NCBI RefSeq assembly: GCF_003002815.1
Contig: NZ_PVTF01000005.1
Location: 310,001-374,000, forward strand
DNA from: Umezawaea tangerina
GTDB lineage: Bacteria > Actinomycetota > Actinomycetes > Mycobacteriales > Pseudonocardiaceae
Direction of reading: 5' to 3'
DNA: 64,000 nucleotides
Below are positions 9,404 to 17,018 of the stretch, piece after piece. The translations under genes and the position numbers were made by a program. The notes beneath the pieces were generated by a model. It ran no database searches. It had not been told where the DNA came from and was given only the letters and a program-made list of their open reading frames with translations. How positions within the stretch are numbered: position 1 is the first letter of the stretch; each line of letters starts with the position of its first letter.

Positions 9404-9958
9404 TCAGGACCCGGTAGCGCGTTGGCGGGCGCGGTAGGCGGCCGCGTGGGTGCGGTTGCCGCACGCGGTCGAGCTGCAGTAGCGCCGCGACCCGTTGCGG
9501 GAGAGGTCCACGAAGACGTTCGCGCAGCCGTCCGCGGAGCACCCGCGCATCCGGTCGTGGCCGCCGTTGGCGACGAGGGTCAACAGGGCGGCGGAGGTGG
9601 TGGCGGCGACCCGGTCGGCGATGCCGGCGCCCGGCGGCGCGTAGTGCCAGTGCCAGTCGCCGTCGTGGTCGGTGAGCTGGGGAAGGGCCCGCAGCTCGGT
9701 GAGCGTGCGGTTGAGGAGCTGGACCACCTCGTGCTCGGTGGCGCTGTCGAAGGCCTTCCGCATCGTGTCGCGGTGGCGCAGCAGGCGCGCGAGGTCGGCC
9801 TCCGAGAGCGGTGCGGCCACGACCCAGCCGCGGTGTGCGAGCAGCTCCGCCACCCGGTCGACGTCGTGCAGGTCGTCGTGGCCCGAGTCGGCCTCGCCGG
9901 TGTTGACGAGGTCGACCGCCGTGAGCACGGCGCGGCCGTCATAAGCACCTATGTTCAC
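9404..9958 (-). CDS. CGNR zinc-finger transcriptional regulator (ABATE domain)
   Basis: 184 residues from the GTG at 9958, preceded by AGGAG at good spacing; an upstream ATG at 9997 would overlap the neighbouring promoter. The N-terminal domain is an ABATE/stress-sensor-like helical domain beginning AVDLVNTG. The C-terminal 45 residues are a CGNR zinc finger with C-x4-C (MRGCSADGCANVFVD) and RYCSSTACGNRTHAAAYR. Members bind DNA and often control an adjacent gene. It is transcribed divergently from the PrdA/PrdB-like reductase across 70 bases, so it probably controls it. Confidence 0.85.
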   Translation of the reverse strand: MNIGAYDGRAVLTAVDLVNTGEADSGHDDLHDVDRVAELLAHRGWVVAAPLSEADLARLLRHRDTMRKAFDSATEHEVVQLLNRTLTELRALPQLTDHDGDWHWHYAPPGAGIADRVAATTSAALLTLVANGGHDRMRGCSADGCANVFVDLSRNGSRRYCSSTACGNRTHAAAYRARQRATGS

Positions 9959-10028
9959 TTGACTCCTGACGCCGCTGACTCCTACCGTCATGACCATCGG
10001 TCATTTTACTGCTGACGTGGAGGCGCGG

Positions 10029-12101
10029 ATGAACCCCAACGCCACTGTGCCCCCCGCTCCGGCCCACGGCAGGCTGCCGGTCCACTGCGACTGCGAGGTC
10101 CTGCCGCCGCCGTCACTGGTCCAGGAGCTCGTGGCGGTCCACGAGGTGGTGCGCGGCGAGCGGACCGGGCTGCGCGACGGCGTGCTGACCGTCGCCGGGG
10201 ACGTCGACGCGGACATCACCGTCCCGCTGGTGACCTCGGCGGCGGTCGACGTCATCGCCCCTGGTCAGCGCGACGTGCGCACGGACACGGTCCTCGACGT
10301 GGTGCCGCTGGCGGTGAAGGTCGACGGGGGCGTCGGCGAGGGCGTCACGCGGCTGGCCACTGGCGTGGTGCTGGTGGTGACCGGGGTGGACGCGGGTGGA
10401 ACGCAGCTCGGCGAGGCGGGCAACTCCGCCGGGGTGCTGTCCGAGCGGATGGCGGACGCCGCTCCCGGAACGCCCGACCCCGGCGACTGGGTCATCCGGA
10501 TCGCGGTCACGATCGAGGCCGGGCGGCGGATGGAACGGCCGGGGCCCGCGGCTGCCCACCGGGCCGCGGACGTCGTGGCGGACCGGCTGCGCCGCGCACT
10601 GCTCGACGCCCCGCCCTCCGCCGTCACCGACCGCCGCACCCTGGAGGAGCCGTCGGGACCGGGCCCGCGCGTCGCGCTGGTGAAGCTGGTCATGGGGCAG
10701 GGCGCCATGCACGAGAACCTGCTGTTCCCCGCGGAGCCCGGCGGGGTGCGCGGCGCCGTCTCCCTGATCGACCTGGGCAACCTGCCGCAGCAGCTCCGGG
10801 TGAACGAGGTGCGCGACGGCGCGCTGCACTCCTTGTGCTGCGTCGGGCCGTCCAGCAAGGAGACCACGCTGCACTACTACCGCGACCCGCTCGTCGAGGC
10901 ACTCGCCGAGGACACCGACCTGCGGCTGACCGGCGTGGTCGTCGTGGGCAGCCCGGCGCAGGAGGCGGACAAGCGCTTCGTCGCACGGCGGGTCGGCGCG
11001 ATGGTCGCCGCGGCTGGCGTGGACGGCGTGGTCGTGGCCACCGAGGGGTTCGGCAACAACCACATCGACTTCGCCGCCGAGATCGAGGAGATCGCGAAGT
11101 ACGGGACGCCTACCGTCGGCGTGTGCTGGTCGGCCGCGCGCGGCATGGTGTCCGGCAACGAGTACATGTACGCGCTGGTCGAGGTGAACAAGGCCGCCGA
11201 CGGCCAGGAGTCCGACGTGCTCGGGGAGAACACCGCCGACGCGATGGACGCGCGCCGGGGGATCGCCATGCTGAAAACGCTGCTGTTCGGCAAGGACACC
11301 CTGCCTTCTCCCCGGTCGTGGGACGCGGAAGTGCCGCGCGCCAACCAGGAGCTCGTCGAGGCCGCGGCGGCGGACAACGGCGGCCGACCGACGCTGACCG
11401 GGGGGATGCGCAGCGAGGTACCGGTTTCCGCGACCGCGCCGACCCCGCTCGCCCCGTTGGGACGGCCGCTGTCCGGGGCCGTGGTCGCGCTGGTGTCGTC
11501 CGCGGGTGCGCACACCGTCGGCGACACGCCGTTCCGGCCCTACGCCGACTACAGCCTGCGGGAGATCCCCGCGACGGCGACCGATGACGGGCTCACCTTC
11601 GCCTCGGGCAGCTACGACAACAGCGACGTCAACGCCGACCCCAACTGCCTGTTCCCCCTCGCCCGGCTCCGCGAGCTGGCCGAGGACGGCGTGCTCGGCG
11701 GTGTGAGCCCGACCCACTTCGCCATGCAGGGCGGCGGCACGGAGATCGAGCTCGTGAGGACCCGCACCGGCCCGGAGCTCGTGCGGCGGCTGGAGGAGAC
11801 CGGTGTCGACGCCGTCGTGCTGATCGGCGCGTGCGGCAGCTGCCACCGCTCCGCCGTCGTCCTGCAACGACTGGTCGAGCAGGCCGGCATCCCCACGGTC
11901 ATCATCGCGTCGCTGCCCGCCGTGGCCGCGCAGCTCGGCGCACCCCGGATCGCGGCGACCGACACCCCGATGGGCGCGGCGCTCGGCGCACCGCACGACA
12001 CCGCGCAGCAGCGCCGGATCCTGACCGCCGCGCTGGACCTGCTGGTGGACGCGACCGAAGCCGGGGCGGTCGCGCGGATCGCGGAGCGGTACCGGAGCTG
12101 A
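10029..12101 (+). CDS. Fused D-proline/glycine reductase-like protein (PrdA/GrdE-like + PrdB/GrdB-like)
   Basis: 690 residues from the ATG at 10029, which has GGAGG five bases upstream (another in-frame ATG lies at 9990). The N-terminal two thirds resemble the PrdA/GrdE component: VDGVVVATEGFGNNHIDFA, VGVCWSAARGMVSGNEYMYA and ALVEVNKAADGQ are near-diagnostic. The SLCCVGPSSKETT block lies where PrdA/GrdE proproteins make their pyruvoyl group from a cysteine. The last 230 residues resemble PrdB/GrdB, with LIGACGSCHRSAVVLQRLVE where the selenocysteine motif normally sits. Here it is C-G-S-C and there is no in-frame TGA. The known enzymes are anaerobic Stickland reductases, so the substrate here is uncertain. 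It may be a reductive or isomerising enzyme on proline-like compounds. Confidence 0.75.
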   Translation: MNPNATVPPAPAHGRLPVHCDCEVLPPPSLVQELVAVHEVVRGERTGLRDGVLTVAGDVDADITVPLVTSAAVDVIAPGQRDVRTDTVLDVVPLAVKVDGGVGEGVTRLATGVVLVVTGVDAGGTQLGEAGNSAGVLSERMADAAPGTPDPGDWVIRIAVTIEAGRRMERPGPAAAHRAADVVADRLRRALLDAPPSAVTDRRTLEEPSGPGPRVALVKLVMGQGAMHENLLFPAEPGGVRGAVSLIDLGNLPQQLRVNEVRDGALHSLCCVGPSSKETTLHYYRDPLVEALAEDTDLRLTGVVVVGSPAQEADKRFVARRVGAMVAAAGVDGVVVATEGFGNNHIDFAAEIEEIAKYGTPTVGVCWSAARGMVSGNEYMYALVEVNKAADGQESDVLGENTADAMDARRGIAMLKTLLFGKDTLPSPRSWDAEVPRANQELVEAAAADNGGRPTLTGGMRSEVPVSATAPTPLAPLGRPLSGAVVALVSSAGAHTVGDTPFRPYADYSLREIPATATDDGLTFASGSYDNSDVNADPNCLFPLARLRELAEDGVLGGVSPTHFAMQGGGTEIELVRTRTGPELVRRLEETGVDAVVLIGACGSCHRSAVVLQRLVEQAGIPTVIIASLPAVAAQLGAPRIAATDTPMGAALGAPHDTAQQRRILTAALDLLVDATEAGAVARIAERYRS

Positions 12102-12122
12102 GCACGTCCGGTCCTGGGGGCA

Positions 12123-12161
12123 AGGTCTGTCGTGCTGTCGGCCTGACAGCACGACAGACCT
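12123..12161 (+). terminator. Terminator of the reductase-like gene
   Basis: Perfect 17-bp stem (AGGTCTGTCGTGCTGTC at 12123-12139, complement at 12145-12161) with a 5-base loop, 22 bases after the stop codon. One of the strongest hairpins in the window. Confidence 0.9.
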
Positions 12162-12266
12162 CTCACCACCAGGCGTGACGCAGGTCACCAGGGGGTGGTT
12201 CAACGTTGTGGCCCGGTCGAGGGGTTTCCCGACCGCAACGCAACCACCTCGACAGAAGGGGACGAC

Positions 12267-12770
12267 GTGCGGGACGGCTACGACCGGTTCGTCGCCGATC
12301 GACTCGATCGGCTCTTGCGCTACGCCACCGCCATCACCTGCGACAAGCACCTCGCGCAGGACATCGTGCAGGACGTCCTGGTGCGCGCCCGGTCCCGGTG
12401 GGGCCGGATCGGCGCCATGGACGCGCCGTACCTCTACGTGCGCCGGATGGTGACCAACGACTACCTGTCGTGGCGCCGACTGCGCGCCCGCCGCGACGTC
12501 ACCTCGACGCACGCCGCGCTCGAAGTGCTCTCCCCCGCCGTGCCCGACCACGCCGAGCGGCACGCCGAACGGGACGCGATGCGCGCCCGGATCGCCGTGC
12601 TCCCGCGCAAGCAGCGCGCCGCGATCGTCCTGCGCTACTACGAGGACGCCACCACCGCCGAGATCGGCCAGGTCCTCGGCTGTTCCGAGGGAACCGTGCG
12701 CAGCCACCTCTCCCGAGCCCTGCAGACGTTGCGCGTCAACGAGACCAGCCCGTCGGAGGTGCTGCGATGA
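12267..12770 (+). CDS. SigE-group ECF RNA polymerase sigma factor
   Basis: 167 residues from the GTG at 12267 (AGAAGGGG upstream). Region 2 is visible as LLRYATAITCDKHLAQDIVQDVLVRA, and region 4 as LPRKQRAAIVLRYYEDATTAEIGQVLGCSEGTVRSHLSRAL with its helix-turn-helix. The DIVQDV and RYYED wording is typical of the actinobacterial SigE-family ECF group. It directs polymerase to a small stress regulon. It overlaps the next gene by ATGA, so sigma and its membrane partner are translationally coupled, as is usual for sigma/anti-sigma pairs. Confidence 0.92.
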   Translation: MRDGYDRFVADRLDRLLRYATAITCDKHLAQDIVQDVLVRARSRWGRIGAMDAPYLYVRRMVTNDYLSWRRLRARRDVTSTHAALEVLSPAVPDHAERHAERDAMRARIAVLPRKQRAAIVLRYYEDATTAEIGQVLGCSEGTVRSHLSRALQTLRVNETSPSEVLR

Positions 12771-13747
12771 CCGAGCAGGAAGCCCTCATCCGCGAGGCCG
12801 TGGCCGCGGAGGCCGCCGAGGCGGTCGACTCGCGGGCGGTGCTGGCCGCGTTGCACGCCAAGCGGTCCCGCCGCCGTCCGCTGGCCCTGCTCGCGGTCGC
12901 CGGCCTCACCGTCGCCGCCGTGACCGCGGCCGTGGTCCTGGCGCCGTCCCCCGCCCCGCGTCCCGCGACGCTGGAGGCGGCGACGCCCCCCGAGCCCAGC
13001 ACCGTCCTGCTGGCGGGCCTGGACGCCGCGGGCCACGCCGATTCGGTGGTCCTCGCCCGTGTCGGCGCGGACGGCTCGATCACCGCCGTCACCCTCCCCC
13101 GTGACGCGTGGGTCGACCTGCCGGGTCAGGGCATGGGCACGCTCAGCTCCGCGAGCGATCCGCAGGTCCTCGTGCACGCGGTGGAAGGCCTCACGGGCAC
13201 GCACGTCGACCACTACGCCACCGTCGACCTGGCGGCCGTGGCCGCGGTCAGCACGGTCGTGGGCGGCGTCGAGGTCTGCCTCACCGCCCCCGCGCAGGAG
13301 TCCCTGTCCGGTGTGGACCTGCCCGCGGGCAGGTCCACCGTGTCCGGCGACCAGGCGTTGGCGTTCCTCCGCCAGCGCCGCGGACTGCCGGACGGCGACT
13401 TCGACCGGATGGTCCGCCAGCAGGCGTTCCTGCGCTCGCTGGCGGCCAAGGTCCTCGACCCGGCCGTCCTGCGCGACCAGGCCAAGGTCACCGCCGTGGT
13501 CGACGCCGTCCGGAACGGCGTCCACACCGACCCCGGCTGGAACCTGCTCGCGTTCGTCAACACCCTGCTCCCGAACGCGAACATCCGGACCGCGACCGTC
13601 CCGCACGAGGGGACGACCGCCACCGAGTCCGGCACCGCCCTCACCGTGAACCCGGCGGAGGTCCGCGCGTTCGTCACCGGCTTCCAGTCCGAGTCCCCGA
13701 CACCCTCGGGCCCCTCCGACGTTGCGGGCGGTGACTGCGTGAACTAG
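12767..13747 (+). CDS. Membrane LCP (LytR-CpsA-Psr) protein, likely sigma-factor partner
   Basis: 326 residues. A charged N-terminal cytoplasmic stretch of about 38 residues is followed by one membrane helix (LALLAVAGLTVAAVTAAVVLA). The outside part is an LCP domain: TVLLAGLD, DSVVLARVGADGSITAVTLPRDAWVDLPG with the conserved R-D, and ALAFLRQRRGLPDGDFDRMVRQQAFL with the conserved arginines. LCP enzymes transfer lipid-linked glycopolymers to the cell wall. Its ATGA overlap with the ECF sigma gene puts it in the place of an anti-sigma factor. The cytoplasmic tail is short and lacks a recognisable zinc anti-sigma motif. Either it anchors the sigma factor or it is a co-expressed wall ligase. Confidence 0.85.
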   Translation: MTEQEALIREAVAAEAAEAVDSRAVLAALHAKRSRRRPLALLAVAGLTVAAVTAAVVLAPSPAPRPATLEAATPPEPSTVLLAGLDAAGHADSVVLARVGADGSITAVTLPRDAWVDLPGQGMGTLSSASDPQVLVHAVEGLTGTHVDHYATVDLAAVAAVSTVVGGVEVCLTAPAQESLSGVDLPAGRSTVSGDQALAFLRQRRGLPDGDFDRMVRQQAFLRSLAAKVLDPAVLRDQAKVTAVVDAVRNGVHTDPGWNLLAFVNTLLPNANIRTATVPHEGTTATESGTALTVNPAEVRAFVTGFQSESPTPSGPSDVAGGDCVN

Positions 13748-13766
13748 GGGCGTGCCACCACGCCCC
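13747..13766 (+). terminator. Short hairpin after the sigma/LCP operon
   Basis: 8-bp stem GGGGCGTG/CACGCCCC (13747-13754, 13759-13766) with a 4-base loop, starting at the last base of the LCP stop codon. Likely the terminator of the two-gene operon. Confidence 0.6.
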
Positions 13767-13870
13767 GGCGGTCATCCCCCGCTCGACGCACCGGACCTCC
13801 CCGTTCCGCCGACCCCGGCCCTCCGGGACGTGATCGGCCTAGCATCGGTGTGGGGAGAACGGGGGGAAGG

Positions 13871-16684
13871 GTGGAGTTCCGCGTGCTTGGCCCGCTCGAG
13901 GTGTGCCGCGGCGGGGTGGTGTTGGGGTTGGGGGGCCCACGGCAGCGGGCGGTGCTGGCCGCGCTCGCGATCCGGGCCAACGAGGTCGTGGGGGTGGAGT
14001 ACCTGGCGGCGGCCGCGTGGCAGCGGCCGCCGCCGTCGTTGCAGTCGAACGTCCGGACGTACGTCGCGGCGTTGCGCAGGCTGCTGGCCGAGCCCGCCAC
14101 CGAGCGGCTGGTGAGCACACCGGACGGGTACCGGCTCGTGGCGGCGGACGGCGAGGTGGACCACACCGCCTTCGAGGACCTCGCGGGTCGGGCGGGCCAG
14201 GCCCTGCGGCAGGGGGACGTGCCCGCCGCCGCGGACCTGGCGGGCCGCGCCCTGCGGATCTGGCGCGGCGTCCCCCTGGCCGGGTTGCCGGTCGGGCCCG
14301 CACTGGAGACCGAGATCGCACGGCTGGAGGAGCGCAGGCTGACCGTGGTCGAGCTGTGCCTGGAGGCGCGGCTGCTGCTCGGCGAGCACGACGAGGTCAT
14401 CGCGGAGTCGCGCGGGCTGGTCGCCGAGCACCCGTTCCGGGAGAAGCTGGCCGAGCAGCTGATGCGGGCGCTGCACCAGGCCGGGCGGCGGGCCGAGGCG
14501 CTGGAGGTGTACCGGCGGACCCGCAGCCGGGTGGTCGAGGAGCTGGGCGTGGAGCCCGGTCCGGGGCTGCGCGAGGTGCAGCAGCACGTCCTGAGCGGCA
14601 CCGGGACGGGACTGCCCAGGGCACGGGCCGTTCCCGCGGAACTGCCCGCGGCCGTGTCGGCGTTCACCGGCCGCGAGGAGCACCTGGCCCGGCTGGACCG
14701 GGTGCTGGAGCGGACCGGCGACGCCGTCGCCGTGGTCGCGATCAGCGGCAGCGCCGGGGTGGGCAAGACGGCGCTGGCCGTGCAGTGGGCGCACCGGGTC
14801 GCCGAGCGGTTCCCGGATGGGCAGGCGTTCATCGACCTCGGCGGGTACGGGGCGGACCGGCCGAGCACCCCCGCCGAGGTGCTCAACCGGCTGCTGGGCG
14901 GCATGGGCGTGCCGTCCGAACGCATCCCGACCGAGCCGGACGCGATGGTCGCGCTGTACCGCTCGCACCTGGCGGGCAGGCGGGTCCTGGTCGTCCTGGA
15001 CAACGCGCGCACGGCCGAGCAGGTCCGCCCGCTGCTGCCCGGCGCCCCCGGCTGCCTGGTGGTGGTGACCAGCCGGGACACGCTGGAGGGGCTGGCCGCG
15101 CTGGACGGCGCGCACCCGGTCGCGCTGCACCCGTTCACCCCGGAGGAGTCGGCCACGCTCCTGGAACGGATCCTGGACGACGACCGCGTGCACACCGAGC
15201 GGGCCGCCGTGGCCGAGCTGACCCGGCTGTGCGGCCACCTCCCGCTCGCCCTGCGGCTGGCCGCCGCCCGGCTGGCCACGCGGCCCCAGCACAGCGTGCG
15301 GGCGCTGCTGGAGTGGATCCGCCAACGCGACCGGCTGTCGACCCTGCAGGTGCCCGGTGATCCGCTGGCGGCCGTCCGGCTCGCCTTCGACCACTCCTAC
15401 CTCGCGCTGCGACCGTTGCCGCGCAAGCTGTTCCGCAGGCTCGCGCTGGCGCCGGGTCCGACGCTGACCGGTCCCGTCGCGGCCGCGCTGGCGGACACCA
15501 CCGTCGAGGCCGCCGAACCGCTGCTGGGCGTGCTCACCGCGGCCAGCATGGTCGACGAGCCGGAACCGGGCCGCTACCGCCTGCACGACCTGCTGCGCCA
15601 CTACGCGGCCGAGAAGGCCGGCGCGGAGGAGTCCGAGGCCGAACGGGAGGCCGCGATCCGCCGGGTCCTGACCTGGTACCGGCACACGGCCGACGCGGCC
15701 ACCACCGTGCTGGACCCGCACCGGCGGCGCACCGTCGGGTTCGACCCCGGCGAGCCGAACCGGTGGCCGGTCGGCTTCGACTGCTACGACGAGGCGCTGG
15801 CCTGGTGCGAACAGGAACGGGCGAACCTGGTGGCCGCGGTCCGGCACGCCGCCGACCACGGGGTCGTCGACCTGACCTGGCAGCTGCCGGTCGTCCTGTT
15901 CGGATTCCTGGAGCTGCGCAGGTACTGGCCGGACTGGATCGCCACCCACCGGCTCGGGCTGACCGCGGCGCGGGAGGCGGGCGCGCGGCAGGCCGAGGCG
16001 TGGATGCTGAACAGCCTCGGCATCGCCTACAAGCAGACCGGGCGGATGGACCGGGCGCAGGACTGCTACCGCGAGTCGCTGGCGATCCGCGAGTCGACCG
16101 GCGACCGGCACGGCCAGGCCGTCACGTTGCAGAACCTGGGCGCCGCGGCCAACCACAGCGGGCGCCAGGGGGAGGCGATCGAGCGCTACCGGGCCGCGCT
16201 GGTGATCTTCCGGCAGACCGCCGACCGGTGGGGCGAAGGGCTCAGCCTGTCCAACCTCGGCGAGGCCCACCGCAAGCTCGGCGCGTTCGACGTGGCGGTC
16301 GAGTGCTTCGAGGAGGCGCTGCCGATCCGCCGCGGGCTGGGCGACCGGCGCGGCGAGGGGATCGTGCTGCACAACCTCGCCGAGACGTTCCGGGCGGCGG
16401 GCCGCCCCGGCGACGCGGTCGAGCACTACCGGACCGCGCTGGCCATCCGCACCGCGGTCGGCGACCGGTGGGGAGTCGCCCGCACGCTCACCGGTCTCGG
16501 CCACGCGCTGGTGGACGTCGGCCGGGCGGCCGCGGCCACCGGCTACTGGCGGCAGGCGCTGGGCATCTTCCGCGAGCTCGGCGACCCGCAGGCCGCCGAG
16601 GTGGCCGCGCACCTGGACCGGGTCAACGGCCGTCTGGTGCCCGCATCGGTCGCAGCACCACGCCGAGCACCCGATCCGTCGTGA
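13871..16684 (+). CDS. AfsR/SARP-type regulator: OmpR-like DNA-binding + BTAD + NB-ARC + TPR
   Basis: 937 residues from the GTG at 13871, which gives the standard VEFRVLGPLEV beginning. Residues 1-95 are an OmpR-like winged helix and 95-245 the bacterial transcriptional activator domain. From about 265 follows an NB-ARC ATPase with P-loop ISGSAGVGKTALAVQWAH near 295 and kinase-2 VLVVLDNAR. The last 280 residues are tetratricopeptide repeats (several LGxxxxxxGRxxxAIxxYRxAL units). Such proteins are STAND-class switches that commonly activate secondary-metabolite clusters. Its 3' end overlaps the 3' end of the signal peptidase gene by 62 bases on the opposite strand. It may control the adjacent minus-strand peptide operon, but nothing in the sequence proves this. 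Confidence 0.92.
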   Translation: MEFRVLGPLEVCRGGVVLGLGGPRQRAVLAALAIRANEVVGVEYLAAAAWQRPPPSLQSNVRTYVAALRRLLAEPATERLVSTPDGYRLVAADGEVDHTAFEDLAGRAGQALRQGDVPAAADLAGRALRIWRGVPLAGLPVGPALETEIARLEERRLTVVELCLEARLLLGEHDEVIAESRGLVAEHPFREKLAEQLMRALHQAGRRAEALEVYRRTRSRVVEELGVEPGPGLREVQQHVLSGTGTGLPRARAVPAELPAAVSAFTGREEHLARLDRVLERTGDAVAVVAISGSAGVGKTALAVQWAHRVAERFPDGQAFIDLGGYGADRPSTPAEVLNRLLGGMGVPSERIPTEPDAMVALYRSHLAGRRVLVVLDNARTAEQVRPLLPGAPGCLVVVTSRDTLEGLAALDGAHPVALHPFTPEESATLLERILDDDRVHTERAAVAELTRLCGHLPLALRLAAARLATRPQHSVRALLEWIRQRDRLSTLQVPGDPLAAVRLAFDHSYLALRPLPRKLFRRLALAPGPTLTGPVAAALADTTVEAAEPLLGVLTAASMVDEPEPGRYRLHDLLRHYAAEKAGAEESEAEREAAIRRVLTWYRHTADAATTVLDPHRRRTVGFDPGEPNRWPVGFDCYDEALAWCEQERANLVAAVRHAADHGVVDLTWQLPVVLFGFLELRRYWPDWIATHRLGLTAAREAGARQAEAWMLNSLGIAYKQTGRMDRAQDCYRESLAIRESTGDRHGQAVTLQNLGAAANHSGRQGEAIERYRAALVIFRQTADRWGEGLSLSNLGEAHRKLGAFDVAVECFEEALPIRRGLGDRRGEGIVLHNLAETFRAAGRPGDAVEHYRTALAIRTAVGDRWGVARTLTGLGHALVDVGRAAAATGYWRQALGIFRELGDPQAAEVAAHLDRVNGRLVPASVAAPRRAPDPS

Positions 16685-17018
16685 TCGGGCCGAAGTGCCG
16701 CGAGTCGAAGGACCGCTCCGGGTTGTCGCCGCGCACCGCCAGCTGCCCGGCGGGCAGGTCGTCGCCGGGCACGGCGACGACCCGTTTGACGATCCAGCCC
16801 GCGGTCAGCGCGAGCGCCTGCTCCGGGGCCTCGGCGAACACCACGCACTCGCCGCGCCGCACCTTCCGGGTGCGGCGGACCAGCAGCCGGTCGCCCGGCC
16901 GGTAGGTCGGGGTCATGCTCTCGCCCCGCACGGTGACCACCACGTACCGGCCGCGCAGCCAGCAGAGCGCCGCCACCACCGCGACGGCGGCCGTGGTGGT
17001 GGCGACGGCGGCGGTCAC
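16623..17018 (-). CDS. S26-family (type I) signal peptidase, small
   Basis: 131 residues. The GTG start overlaps the stop of the ABC gene (GTGA), so the two are translationally coupled. An N-terminal membrane helix (about residues 8-22) is followed by the catalytic serine in RGESMTPTYRPGD and the catalytic lysine in GWIVKRVVAVPGDDLPAGQ, then the RGDNPERSFDSRHFGPI box. All catalytic elements of a bacterial type I signal peptidase are present in a compact form. As the last gene of the cysteine-rich peptide operon it is the natural candidate to cut the leader of that peptide on the outer face of the membrane. Confidence 0.92.
   Translation of the reverse strand: MTAAVATTTAAVAVVAALCWLRGRYVVVTVRGESMTPTYRPGDRLLVRRTRKVRRGECVVFAEAPEQALALTAGWIVKRVVAVPGDDLPAGQLAVRGDNPERSFDSRHFGPITTDRVLGVVLRPMRAPDGR

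Noticed and set aside
11821-11880. Selenoprotein reading of the PrdB/GrdB-like motif
   Set aside because: The motif is encoded by ordinary cysteine codons and the frame has no in-frame TGA before the stop at 12101.
13871-16684. Assigning the SARP regulator as the activator of the peptide operon
   Set aside because: The genes are convergent and only neighbours. No shared heptameric SARP repeats were recognised upstream of the peptide gene, so the link is left open.
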